This document shows positions 37,001 through 63,357 of a DNA stretch of 64,000 nt, piece by piece (position 1 is the stretch's first letter; each line of letters opens with the position of its first letter). Location of the stretch: NCBI RefSeq assembly GCF_018320785.1, contig NC_054872.1, positions 23,332,769 through 23,396,768 of the forward strand, given 5' to 3'. The position numbers and the translations under genes were made by a program. Under the pieces are notes generated by a model that was not told the DNA's origin, searched no databases, and saw only the letters and a program-made list of their open reading frames with translations. This stretch comes from Cheilinus undulatus. Taxonomy: Eukaryota; Chordata; Actinopteri; Labriformes; Labridae.

Positions 37001-38754
37001 TCACCACCCACAACCATAAACACAACAGTACCTTAATTCCAGTCAGGATTTCGTCCTGAGTCTTTCCCATGTTTATGATTGTTGCTGCACCTGTAACACA
37101 TGCCAGGACAGCCTGTTGTGGAGAGACAGCAAAACGGTATCGACAGACATCCGTGTTTTGTGTTTTTTTTTTTTCCTGAAGTCACGTGATCACGCGAGGT
37201 CGTAGGCAGGTCGGCAGGTGTGTGGTCTCCAGTGATCTGACAGTCTGGCTGAGTCGTCTAGTGTGTGCGTTCAGAGGATTAAAGATGAAAAAATCTTTGG
37301 AAATTGTCCTGAAGTCTGTGGTCTCTCACGGTTTTAAAATCGTTTCAGATTAAAAAATCATCTAGTGTGTGGCCGGCCTAAGAGCAGATCTGAACACATT
37401 AGACTCCAATACTAATCCACCTCCTGCCAAAATGGCTCCTTTCCAACAGTTTCCAAAAAGTCCCTCACCACACATTTCATCTCTTCAAAAAGGAAATCAT
37501 CAGTCATTTTTAACATTTGGAATTGAAGCCTGGATCGATTTGGTGCAGATTGATTGAACTGGTAAAAGGGAGTGGGCTTTCTGCACTCTGTACTCCTCTC
37601 ATGACTATGTTTTTTTATGGAGACTGATGTGATCCTGTGTGGAGATTTGGAGACAGGAGTCTAGGCCACTGTGCCATCATTGTGCATTCAGCTAGTGGCT
37701 TACTCAAGTGGCAGGCTGGCACGGTTAGTTTTATTATGGGGGAAAATCAACTTCAATTCTTTTTTTTTTTTTTTGTTCTTTTGTCCCATGCTATGGAGGT
37801 TACATATAGCCCCTAAATGCTATGGAAGCCCTAAACGACATGCATCTGTATATTTAATTTACACAGTTTTCCTGTAGTGTTTAGTAATTTGGACTTATTT
37901 ATCTCCCACCCAGAGATGCAAGAACACCAAACAGAAAGGAGCTTAACTTTTCTCACTATTGTAGCAACTTATCATGATATGGTTTGCTCTTTCACAGTGA
38001 TCAGCCTCTTGTTTTTATTATAATTGTTACTTTTAGATTGCAAGTACCAACCAACAGCAGAAGTCAAACACTATTATCTTAAGAAAATTAGATTTATAAT
38101 GTAACCAGAAAATCCATGACAAAACAATGTCATCATAAGAAAACAATCTGAGTAGATAACATGGATGAATGGATGCTCGCTTTGAGCTTCCATTCATATA
38201 GTCAGTGTTGCTTTCCTTTTTAAAACAGTAATACAGTTGTCTTCTTTGTTTTTTCCACAGTTTTTAGTGGGATTTTTTTTAGCAATCTTTGGCTGCTGGG
38301 TAGTTTCAGTGAATTTGTGCAGGGAAAGCCCCTCTCCGTGACAGTTTTTTCTCTTCTGTCTTCAGGACAAAGAGAGCATGATTCAGGTCCTGCGAGTGGT
38401 GGACAAAGCTAACGGCTACTGCTTTGGAGACCTGGAGGAAAGGAATCTGCAGGCCATGATGTCAGCTGCTGTGGGGGCAGACTTCCAGTTTGACTCGTAT
38501 CCTTACCTCCTCACTGTGGTGACTCACTGTGACTCATCTGGTTTCAAATCAAAGCTAAAGATTTACGGGAGGTGGCTTAGAAACTGAGAGCTTTTTTGTT
38601 TATGATGACATTGGATTGATAAAAGTAAAAAAAATGCCATACAGTATTTCAGATATTCTGTTTTCCTTAGCAGTTCTTCAGCACTCTTGGGGTGCAGGAG
38701 CGGTACCTAAAACCTGGGGGAAAGACTGTGGAGGAGGAAATGATGAACCTGTAA
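34041..38754 (+). CDS. gpn2: GPN-loop GTPase 2 (5 exons)
   Basis: Exons 34041-34460, 34541-34697, 35425-35585, 38366-38496 and 38682-38754 give 313 residues (human 310). GPN2 is a GPN-loop GTPase implicated in cytoplasmic assembly and nuclear import of RNA polymerases. The P-loop GPPGSGKTT is at residues 19-27, the GPN signature at 79-81, DCPGQ at 113-117 and SKMD at 181-184. Exon 3 gives [18 protein letters not shown]; exon 4 gives [20 protein letters not shown]. Exon 5 gives [11 protein letters not shown]. An in-frame ATG at 34008 lies just before a likely 5' UTR acceptor (CCTCTTCAG), so the start at 34041 is preferred. The last intron has U12-type signals. AATAAA at 38761-38766 begins seven bases after the stop, implying a very short 3' UTR. 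Confidence 0.95.
34800..35310 (+). mobile_element. LINE (L2/CR1-type) reverse transcriptase C-terminal fragment in gpn2 intron 2
   Basis: The translation contains [35 protein letters not shown] and [10 protein letters not shown], the C-terminal signature of fish L2/CR1-type LINE polyproteins (consensus DYCNSLLAGLP ... QNAAARLV ... LHWLPV). Downstream, 'gtggaatgaattacccaactccc' matches the WNDLP block. The frame is broken, and only the 3' coding part survives. Confidence 0.78.
36688..37378. mobile_element. Foldback MITE in gpn2 intron 3
   Basis: A 691-bp element has terminal inverted repeats starting GGCCGGCCACACACACTA on the left and the complement of TAGTGTGTGGCCGGCC on the right, about 40 bases each, flanked by TA. 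At its centre (36873-36917) is an almost perfect 45-base palindrome with one unpaired base. It is more GC-rich and CpG-rich than its surroundings. No transposase is present. Superfamily is not assigned. Confidence 0.78.
38497..38681 (+). other. Likely U12-type (minor spliceosome) intron of gpn2
   Basis: The donor reads GTATCCTTAC, matching the U12 5' splice consensus (GTATCCTTT) at its first eight bases. Near the 3' end, TTCCTTAGC matches the U12 branch site (TTCCTTAAC) with one difference; its likely branch A lies about 12 bases before the acceptor TTCTTCAG. No long polypyrimidine tract is needed or present. This explains why the acceptor that keeps the protein frame is the second AG rather than the TTAG or GCAG just upstream. 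Confidence 0.78.
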
Positions 38755-38766
38755 ATTGCAAATAAA

Positions 38767-41700
38767 AGGACTAAAGTGGTTGCCCTTTTAGCACCAGCAC
38801 ACTAGCACACCAGGGGAGTCTTGGCAACATCATCTCAGTTGGCCTGAATTCTGGGCCTCTCAACAAAAGCTGGTGGAGAGATGGGAACTAAATTTGGGTG
38901 TTGTAGATGCTTCAAGGTTGTACCACACTTCATGAAAAAATCACAGTGAGGTGGACTGAAGGGATAAGTGCTGTGCTTCTCCTCAGGTAACAATGAAAGT
39001 GATGCTTGTATTTCTTTATCTCTGAAGAAGAAAATAAGAAAATCTTTAATAAAGATTAACATATTTCTTTGTTCTACTTTTTAAAGGTCTCATTCCATCT
39101 GTTCGTAAAATGTGTATGCGTGGCCACAAACACAAGTTAAACATAAATACAACACAAATATGTATTATTATCAGTTAAAGCAGTTGCCTACAGCAAATGG
39201 AATAACTCACATTTGCGGGGATGTATTACATTTGTGGGAAGGTAAAAATTGCTGTCTTTCAAAATTTTTTTAAATTCCCCACTTTTGTAATATGACCATG
39301 AAAAATGAAAGTTGTAGTCCTTGTCTGTTGTAGCCTTTTTACAACTGCCAGTGTGCTCAAGGCAGCTTAAGCTCAACTCACTAAAAAATGTAGACAGCAT
39401 TTATTTTGTTCACCATGAAACAGGAAGTAGTTTTGTTCGATTCTGAAAACACTGGTAGAACCATGAATCTTTGCACAATTTTTTATTGACAAAAGGAGAG
39501 GGAGATTCTGCAAAATTCAAGGCTTTCCTCTTGAATTAGGCCTTCATAGGAGGTTTATCTCATCAAAATGTAAGCAATTTTACAGTTCATAGAGAGCTGA
39601 CGAGAAACATTTTTTTGCATTTGAACAAAACTCAGGACAAGGCTGTGCTGGCTTGCCAAGTTCAACATTGCTCCCTATTGAAGCAAATTACTGTGTCTTA
39701 AACATACAGGGAACAAACTTTCTGAGACTTAAATTTTGAGTGCATGGGGATTTTGAGTTAGTGTAAAACATAAACTGTCTGGGTGAACAATTTTTCTATA
39801 TGTTTTTATTATTATTTTCTTCTTTAGTGTGTTTTGACACATTGTAAGATTCCTGGTTCCGCCCATATTTTCAGACTTTGATCAAAACTACTTCCTGTTT
39901 CATGGCGAACAAAAAAACATTGCCATTCCTACTGCTGACTTATACCCACTGGCAGTTGTAAAAAGGCTACAACAAATGACAACATGGACCACAAACATTC
40001 ATTTTTTTATGGTTATATTACAAGTTAACAGATTTTTACCTTCTCACTGACATAATTAATCCTTGCAAATGTCATCGTTATGTTTATGGAAAATCTGTTA
40101 CAATGTTTGCAATGGGCAACTGCTATTATGTTTGTGGGATTATTACGTTAAAAACTGCAGATTATATTATAAAGTGTATATTATAAGGTATTAAGTGGAC
40201 ATTTAATTGATATTTCAGAGAACTGTACCATATTTATTCATACATTGATTCTGATCTAATTTCTCTTTAAAATAAGGAAAACTAAAAGCATTCTGTCCCA
40301 GTTTTGTGATGCGTCAATGTATTACTGAGAAAACACATGTTAATCACAGGGATGTAACCATACCGTGCAACACCAAAAGCCAATGTATACACAAATATGA
40401 AATGGTTAAATCAGTGAGAAAAAAAAAGTATTTTCCATTATTCCTCTTTACCCAGTATGTATGATATATTTTACAATACATCAGATATTCAGTGAATTAG
40501 TACATCTCTAATTAATAGCCATACCCATCCTTGAACAATTAAGTGACACATACAGATGCCACTTTGTTTATTGTAATTTTTGTGCAAAATACCATTAACA
40601 AAGTGTTTTCCCTTTACTTTGGCTATTGCTGACAATCAGTTTGGCTTTGATAATAAGCAGGACTTTCTTTATGTATTTCCTCTTGCTTGTTGCTCATATT
40701 AGTGACAAAGATACAGAGAACAGGATATTTCCTTTGATATATGGTGGAATATAATGGGACCTGACACTCAGCAGTGCCTCAGAGATGCAAGTTGGAATGT
40801 TTGTGCATGAAGCAGATTGGTAAATATTAGCAGAGATACTGTATGCCTACAGATACTCTTTTGTAATCTTGCAGGTAAATAACCTTAAATAGATAACCTA
40901 ATGAAAAATGATCATTTCTTTTAAATATAAATGCTGTAAGTGCAGCACAATTATGCTAAATCATCATATATTTGCTCTTCTTTTGTATGGTTATAGCTTG
41001 TTGCTTTGAAAAATGAAAATATGTTTAATCCTATAAATCTAAAGCAGCCATCTGCTGCTAACTATTAACTATAACTTACTAATTCTTGAGGCTCTTGTGA
41101 GGAACTTTCAGTTGATGTTGATTTTATCAGCCTCTGTAGACTAAACACTACTTCTAAAATCTGATTCTTCCTGTCCATGTGCAAGTAGTTCCTTTAGCAA
41201 CAAATGTCGTCAAACGTCATCACTCACTGTTAATTTTTGCTGTTGGATTTTCACATAAAATCTTTTATCTGCAGCATGATATAACATACTTTGCCCTAAC
41301 TATTCTGCAACAGTGTTCGCAGGTATTAAAACAACTTTAAAGATTTTTAGTGCTGAAAGTCTAGTCTGCTTCTTTAGTTTATGAAGAGGTGACAAAGTTA
41401 ATTTGAATCTGTTTCATAAGATGCTTAAAACTCCTCATGAGTTTTAATGAAGTGATTCAACAACCTCACGGATGCATTATAAAAGTAGAGATGACTTTGA
41501 ATAAAAGTCTTAAAACAAACTGGGTGGGTATTTTGTCCAGCAGGTGGCACTTGGACTGACAGATCCTCCTCCCTGATCCACTCAAATCTGCTCCATATTT
41601 TCCCAGCAGTCAGAGCAGAAAAATTAAGTCAGGCGGGGAGAGGAAGCTACATTAAATCTGTTTCTGCACAACTGGCCCTGTGTCTGGTCTCTGGGATGGA

Positions 41701-41990
41701 AGACAGTCTTCTTTTCTTAAAAGCAACTAAAACTCTCTTTTGAACTTTGAGAATACTACTTTCTCCTGCTACATTCTCTGTACTCCTCCTTTTCTTAAAG
41801 CCCCAGTTGAAAACCTTCATTTACTTATATAAAAACCCAACACTGACAAACAAAGTCTAGACGCCCTCATGCACATATTGAATCACGAGGCTTCGTGTAA
41901 GCGCACGCACGTCTCATGCAATGCTGTAGTCAGACTAAAATAAAGCGTGATCCACTTCACGAGCTCGCACTGATGTGGGAAATCACATTA
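38767..41990. other. Spacer between gpn2 and arid1a
   Basis: No gene is supported. A second AATAAA at 39047 could serve gpn2. The main recognisable feature is the long-inverted-repeat element at about 39128-40165. The rest, 40170-41990, is AT-rich with no clear repeat or coding signal. Confidence 0.5.
39128..40165. mobile_element. DNA element with ~330-bp inverted arms
   Basis: The left arm (about 39128-39475) reappears as the complement of the right arm (about 39840-40165). Shared blocks include 'gtagcctttttacaactgccagtg' (39330-39355) with its complement at 39948-39972, and 'caccatgaaacaggaagtagttttg' (39411-39435) with its complement near 39885-39908. The arms are diverged by base changes and small gaps. 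The centre (39480-39840) is unique and non-coding. The outer boundaries are approximate and I found no clear target duplication. Confidence 0.72.
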
Positions 41991-42184
41991 ACCCTGTGTG
42001 GTGTGATGTGGCTGTGAAATTATATGTGGACTGCTTGTTTGCCTGCAGAGCTCTGTATGCTCTGCGTGCATTAGGGGGGTGTGTCAGGCTGAATGTTAAG
42101 TTGTGTTCCGATGTTTGTACATGTGATCAAGTATGCCTTCTCACTGGTACTTCCTGTCTTTTTTTTCCCCTTTCAAGCCCCCTA

Positions 42185-42245
42185 GAGGTAGTGCGCGCGC
42201 GTGTACGTTCGCGCGCGCGCATATGTGTTAAAGAGAGCGCGCGAT
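42185..42245. repeat. Alternating GC purine-pyrimidine tract
   Basis: Sequence 'gtgcgcgcgcgtgtacg' followed by 'cgcgcgcgcgcatatgtg' gives about 40 bases of almost unbroken alternating purine and pyrimidine. Such tracts can adopt Z-DNA. It lies about 1.4 kb upstream of the arid1a start codon. Confidence 0.75.
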
Positions 42246-42649
42246 AGCCTGTTTCCGTGTGTGTGCGTAAGTGTGATTGTGTCAATAGTGGGGAGAGAAA
42301 ACGAAACGAAATCTCGTCCCACTTGCAACCTAATTCTTAATTTTTACCATGTCTAAGTATTTAACGTCTCATTAACTTGTAATGTATTAATTTTTTAAAA
42401 CAAAAACTCCCTCAACAGAGCACTTCTCATTACCCTCCTCTGAGCTGTGGATGTGTGCACACCCTGCGCGTTTTGTGGTTGCCAAAAATGTCAGCTTCAT
42501 TTGACTGAGGATAGAGAGCGAAGGGGGGACAAATGCTCCATTTTCCTAATTGTTGTGAGACTTTGAAACTGTTCATGCATCCTCTGTCTGGTAGATAAGG
42601 TCTGGGCTGTTTTTTTCTTTCCTCTGTACGGCGTAGTTCAATGTTAGCA

Positions 42650-42800
42650 GGCTGAGAGAGAGAGAGGGTGAGAGAGAGCTGAAGTCTCTGCGCACCCATC
42701 CCCCCACACTCAGCAGAGGAGTGTTTCTGCTGGAGTGAGAGACAGACAGAGAGGAGAGGAGAGGGGGTGGTAGAGGAGAGCAGAGCAGGCAGGGGAGGGA
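42650..42800. repeat. GA-rich purine tract upstream of arid1a
   Basis: About 150 bases are dominated by GA and GAG units ('gagagagagagagggtgagagagag', 'gagaggagaggagaggggg'). Tracts of this kind occur near vertebrate promoters and can bind GAGA-type factors. Any function here is inferred. Confidence 0.75.
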
Positions 42801-43199
42801 ATAAGAGGGAATGTGAATTGGTAGTCTCGTTTGCTGCAAGGCTTCCTCCTTCTGCTCTGGAAAAACCAGTGTGTGCTGCCTTTGCTTGCCTGAATACCAC
42901 TCAGAAACACTAGTGGGGAAAGCACCAGTGATGAAAGGCATATTTAAAGTGGGGATAATTTAACATACTCTTATGCGATGTGAAAAATCTATTTTTCTGG
43001 CAAGTATGATGAATCTATGCGTTTAAAACCAATTTCAGCGTATGATGCGCATCTTTTTCAACTTCACAAATAATATCCACTTCAGAATTAGTAAATGATT
43101 TGCAACATTCATGTTTGTTTTTATGTTGCTAACACAACTTTAAAAAGCTATGTGCCTCATGTAGATAAAATATTCCTCCTATAATGAAAAAAAGACGAT

Positions 43200-43588
43200 G
43201 TGAGGTTGGAAGAAAAAAGTCCAGTCCGCACTGGAGCAACTCCGCTCCGTGTCTTGCAGCCCTCCGTGCGGCTCAGTAAAATGGCTGTATGTAGCGGAGC
43301 CTCGTGTTGGTTGGGCTCGCTCCCTGCCTCTACCCGGGCTCAGTAACACAACTCCCACAACAATTTCTGTCGCTTTTTTTACGCATTGTATGGAGCCTCC
43401 ATCGTTTCTCTAACCCGTTTACGGAACCGGAACCGGGGGGATGGCAGCCGGATTCGGTCCGGTTTAAGGGGTGGGAATGAATCGCCACAAGGATAAATGG
43501 TTATAAACAATTATTTATATTCAATGCTAGCTTTTGATTGTGACTGACTCGCCGAGAGAGGGAGAGAGAGGTGGTGGGGGGGAATATC
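43200..43588 (+). promoter_or_regulatory. arid1a CpG-rich promoter and 5' UTR
   Basis: GC and CpG content rise sharply from about 43215 and stay high into exon 1. No TATA box is seen. The last 35 bases before the ATG are a GAGAG/GGTGG-rich 5' UTR. A CpG-island promoter is expected for this broadly expressed gene. The transcription start is not placed. Confidence 0.5.
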
Positions 43589-58493
<14,905 letters not shown>

Positions 58494-59790
58494 CAGCTGT
58501 AGGGAGCAGCGGCTCCACTTTTAGGAGGTGTGGAGGGGGTTTAACCCCAAATCCCCTCTTCCCTGAAAACTTGGCTTATGTGTGCAACAGGGCAAGAAGA
58601 GTTCAAGTGACTGTCTTTAATTTATGAAAATCCTTAAGATTCCATTCTCTGAGCTCTCCGCTGGCTGTCCGTGCTGGAGGAGAGTAATCACAGAGCTGTG
58701 GTGGATTATGAACCAGAGATGCCCACAAAGTGACACTACTTGCATCATGAATGCCAACTGGACGACATGGAGCAGAGCACCACGGTCGGGAGACGGTTCT
58801 GCACTTGGGGGAAAGTACTTTTTAATAAAGATAACTAAATGAATAAATAATAAATAGCTGAAAAACAAAAACTGTTACCAAAGTTGCTGTCTCGTTTACA
58901 GTGAGTTTGGGAGACACAGTGTGCCCTAGCTCTCCCCTCGAGGGCACAGTGAGTCTGTAACTGGTTGACGTTCAGAGGTGAAGCAGACTGACAAAGTGGC
59001 CTACTGGTTCTAGTTGCTGTAGATGGAATCTCACCAGTCAGCCCGACGGTGCGCAAAGTGCTGTCAATAGACACCTTCACCAGGGAGGCCTGTGCAGTGT
59101 GCAGTAGATTGTAGGACATTTTCTGTACCGTACTGCTCTTGAGTGTAAGCATTCTGTAACACACGTTTCACACAGAGGCAGGAGATGCAGCTCTACTAGA
59201 GTCTTGAGGTCATTTTAGTTTGGTGTTAAACAGAAAATGGCTTTCTTCCCCAAAGTATCGAGAACCTACAACACCCTTACCTCCTCTTATCCCTTGATTG
59301 TATGAATACCCTTATGAAAAGAAATCACCTCTTAGGACTGGTTTTCAACTGCAAATACAGCTTTGCTGTGGTGTATATATAATGTTGTACATTACACTTC
59401 CTTTTCTGTGTCTGTCTCTGTCTGTGTCACTATTCTCACACTTATTATCAGTGAGGGATTGAGGCTGACATGAGAGTTTGGTCTGTGACCTCCAGTCCCT
59501 GCTGATTAGACCTACACCTCTGGTCTCTCCACAGCTCCATAGTGCAGCAGACACGGCTCAAACCTGTTATCTCCTGGTACAACAAAAATAAACTAGATGA
59601 ACTACACATTTGACAATTTTTCTTCAGTCATGAATTCTGCATATTTGTATTTCAGACTATGTAGCTAAGACAACATGTAAATTCCTCCCTTTCCCTTTTT
59701 TGGCTCAATGAATATCATTTATTCAGTATGAAATCTTTATACTATATGTTCCACGTGGTAAGAATAAATGTACATTAAATCTTCGTAAGC
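58494..59790 (+). other. arid1a 3' UTR
   Basis: About 1.3 kb of non-coding sequence follows the stop. AATAAA occurs near 58824, near 59585 and at 59763-59768; the last is followed by a T/G-rich stretch and gives a 3' UTR of similar length to the mammalian one. Confidence 0.5.
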
Positions 59791-61540
59791 TGTTTGATGG
59801 TTTTGTTCTTTGGTAATATTTACCTCTTTTGGACAAACAGAATGAACAAAATAGTGAATTCACTAAAGATTGGGTTCTAAAAGTGTCTTTTATATGTGCA
59901 TCCTTGCCTTAAGTATTTAGGAAAATGGTTAAAAAATATTGTGGTCCTTAATACTGACAAGGAATTCACTGTCTGCTGTGGCTTTTTGTCTTGTTATGTT
60001 TAAAGAGTAGTTTTTCAGCCAACACAACAAAAGGCTTTAAAAGAATCCTGTCAAAAGTAAGCAAAAATGATAAAGCAATAGATGTAGCACATTTCATATA
60101 ATATCTACTCAGGGCTATACCATCAAGAGAAGTTTGAATACCCCCCCGAAAGTTTTCCAACCTCTGCCTTAAACGATACATTTTGTCCCATACATAAATA
60201 GTTTTTAAACATAAATGTTGAACCTGCTTCTATCAACATATCATTGTTCAGTGTAAATCTTTGCAGTGGAAAATGTGAACACATTTGTGCTGTAAATTAC
60301 CACCTACCCAGTGGCAGGGTTTACAGGCATAAGAAATACATAACAGGAAATGTTTATCATATTGCAGTCATATTTTCTTTTGTTGCTCTAAAGTGGCCAC
60401 ATTAAAAACCTGAATCAGTTTCAGAGCAAGGTATACACTATTAACAGGGGCTTTAAATAAAGGTGAAACCCACAAGATCATGATGTTTTCACAAGGTGGG
60501 GGGGGGAACATGCCCCAGTTTAAAACCGCTCACAGCACCATGGCGCTCCACCTGCTGGAGAGAAACAGAGCTACAATTAAGCACAAAATTTTCCACAGCG
60601 AATTTTAAAATTCAGTGATTATTTCTAATAGCACAAAATCGTAACTTTGTCTCAAGACATCTGTCAAGACCTCCTCGTTTTCTAATTGGACCAGAAGTTA
60701 ATCCTGCTTGAACTAGACATTTATCTGGAAAAGCAAGCGCAGCCTCCTTTTAAACGCCTGAACCTTACCAGGTTCATGTAAACATCGATTTCCTGCGACT
60801 GCCAAGCTTGGAGAGCAGAGGAGAGGGATATGCAGAACGAATGAAATGAATAGAGACAACAGTTTTAATTTAAATTTCAAAAGGTTTATCACCAGGGAGC
60901 AATTTAAAGGGGTCCTGGAGCAGAAACATGACAAAACAAGAGCCAAACAAGAATCACCTATGGCAGCGCAAAGACAGATCTAAGACATTAAGAATAAACG
61001 GTAATATAAATATTAACTACTAAACAATCACGCTATGTTTTATTCTGATATGCACTCAGCAAGTAAATCAAACAAACCTAATAATAATTATCATTTAATA
61101 ATTACAAACACAAACATCGTCCTCCTAGACCAGAGATGTCCAAACTATGGCCAGGGGGCCAAATGCAGCAGAGCCAGAAATAAAAGAGAAAGACTGCAAA
61201 ACAACTCCAGGTACCCAAACATCAAGAAAACTCTAAAGATAAAAGAATCTAGACTAAACAAAACCCCAACATATTGAACCCAAACAACATTTTTACCCAG
61301 ACATAATGAGACATCATCAGTTCCAGAACATCTTGGGATTTTCACAAGATCAAAGACATCCCAAGAACGAAGACATCAGAACCCGTGAGTACCAAGCCAA
61401 CACGGGAGAGAGACACAGGAACCCAGCGACAAAACCCGAGACCACAAGGACCCAAATTTTAAGAAGTGATTCAAAGAGAAGCAGTAAGAAGTAAAAACAC
61501 TTAGAGAGCTAGGATGACAAAGAACAAATGGAAAGTAAGC
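59791..61540. other. Spacer downstream of arid1a
   Basis: No gene is supported. A solo hAT-type end (CAGAGATGTCCAAACTATGG) lies at about 61131-61170 and matches the terminus of the 21490-21949 element. The rest is AT-rich non-coding sequence. Confidence 0.5.
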
Positions 61541-62640
61541 ATAAATAATAATAATAATAATAATAACTTTATTTATATAGCACTTTTAAAAACAGTTGTT
61601 TACCTAGTGCTTTACATACAGCAAGAGCAAAAACTCAGGGAAAAATAAACATCAACAATCAGAGCAGAATAGGAGCTCTGTAAAATCAAACACGAAGGGA
61701 AGAACATAATGTGGACATGTAACAAGGAAAAATAACAAAAATGGAAATGACACAAGTAGATCTTGAATGAGAGTTACAGTAGAAGATTGTAAAATCTAAA
61801 ATATAATGGCATCAGTGAAAAGCAATGATTCCTATGATAATATTCTAAAAGATATAGTAGGATGTGGGAGGAGGAGAGAGTTAAATACATATATTCAAAC
61901 AAACAACCAAAAAAATACATGAAGATAATGATGATAATGATGGCATCACATCAGTGGGGATAAAACAAAGATTAGATTCAACACAGAAATGTAGTAGAGA
62001 TGAGAACAGATAAGTAAAATTTAGGCAGGGAAACACGAGATAAAGAAGAAAATGAACATGAGAAGAGTATAAAATAAAAAGAATAAGAAGAGTAGTGTAA
62101 ATAAAAGAAAAGTAATGAAATAGATAAATAGTTAGAAGGGACATCACATAAAAGCAAGTCTATAAAAGTGAGTTTTAAGGAGTGATTTAAAAGATGTCAC
62201 CGAATCTGCCAGCCTTATCTCTTCGGGCAGGTCATTCCAAAGTCGAGAAGCCCTGAAAGCGAAAGCCCTGTCTCCTTTAGATTTCAGCCTCGACTTTGGA
62301 ATGACCAGGAAGCCCCTGCCTGAGAATCTAAGGCTGCGCAGTGGCTCATAGGGGGTCAGCATTTCAGAAATGTAGCCTGGTGCTAGACCCATATGTGCTT
62401 TAAAATTGATCAGTAAAATCTTAAAATCAATTCTAAAAGTAACAGGTAACCAGTGGAGGGAAGCAAGGATAGGGGTGATGTGATGTCGTCTGTTAAAACC
62501 AGTTAAAAGCCTAGCTGCTGTGTTCTGGACCAGTGATTTATTTGTAATACCAGAAAGGAGTGAGTTGCAGTAGTCCAGACGAGAGAAGATGAATGAATTG
62601 TGAGGAAGGAGAACACTGAGCAATACAAGCATTAAAGGGA
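61541..62640 (-). mobile_element. L2/CR1-type LINE, 3' end
   Basis: On the minus strand a 162-residue frame (62632-62144) gives the C-terminus of a LINE reverse transcriptase: FSRLDYCNSLLSG, VQNTAARLLTGFNRRHHITP, LASLHWLPVTFRIDFK, KGDRAFAFRASRLWNDLPEE and FKSLLKTHFYRLAFM. The 3' UTR runs left to the complement of 'tttatatagcacttttaaaaac', typical of these fish LINE tails, and ends in an (ATT)n run at 61541-61566. Only the last portion of the coding region is present, consistent with 5' truncation on insertion. Confidence 0.85.
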
Positions 62641-63288
62641 TAAATTAATACAAAATTAAAATAACGGTTAATAGGAGTTTAAAGTAATAGGTAGGGTAAA
62701 AGTTATTAAAAATCCAGAAAATGGTTGGTTATTTGATACGACATCCATTAAATATTAAAGCACACCCAGTCATTAAGCATTAGCTTAATTACAAAAGTTC
62801 TACTAACTTTTATTTCCTTAAGGTGGGGGATATGAAAGCGGCCCCGCCATTCTTATATATTTATGTGTGTGCTCCTCAGTGGAAAAAGTCTGGTCACCCA
62901 TGTTGTCAAATGCAGAAATTATGTTCAACAATTATTTCGGCTTTTATTTTGAAAATACGTTCTTTAGTTACCCCGGAAGTAAAACGTGCTTTTCGAAAAC
63001 GAGTTAGGCTGCTGCAGAGTGAGGATGTGAGGACAAAGATTGCACCTGAGCGAAAGCTCACCCTCTCTGAAGTCGAGTGTTTATTTAATTTCAAAACTTG
63101 TTTGCATTTTTTATTCCATGAACCAGTAAAAAAGCGTAACTTGATGCATGTTACGTACCGAATAGCATCTCCTCGCTAGCTATGTTTGATGGGAAATATG
63201 ACGAATTCAGCAGTGTGTGTCTTTTAGCAGCGACAATGCTCAGCAGGCCTGTCATAACCGGCTTGTTCACATTTGGTCCGTCACATCA
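62641..63288 (+). promoter_or_regulatory. pigv upstream region
   Basis: This stretch ends at the likely pigv start codon. It contains an ETS-type site CCGGAAGT (62973-62980), common in housekeeping promoters. A 118-codon open frame at 62823-63179 shows no recognisable protein and is not called as a gene. Confidence 0.4.
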
Positions 63289-63357
63289 ATGATTATGGAT
63301 GTCAAAGCAGTGGTGGAGTTTGCCACGGTCACTAGGGGTTTGTCGCTGGTTTTACAG
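63289..63357 (+). CDS. pigv: GPI mannosyltransferase 2, first coding exon (partial)
   Basis: Twenty-three codons end in a clean donor (TTACAG|GTAAGA). The peptide MIMDVKAVVEFATVTRGLSL, followed by VLQ, aligns with the start of vertebrate PIGV (VLRFAVSCRILTLMLQ), where the next residues would be ALFNALIPDH. PIGV is the multipass ER enzyme that adds the second mannose to the GPI anchor. A second ATG at 63295 could also be the start. The identification rests on a short peptide plus position: PIGV is the immediate downstream neighbour of ARID1A in human. The remaining exons lie beyond the window. Confidence 0.7.

Noticed and set aside
42430-42941. 156- and 122-codon minus-strand frames upstream of arid1a
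   Set aside because: They arise from the GA-rich purine tract, which reads as Ser/Leu/Pro runs on the other strand.
62823-63179. 118-codon open frame upstream of pigv
   Set aside because: No similarity to any protein I know, no clear splice or stop context, and it overlaps the likely pigv promoter.
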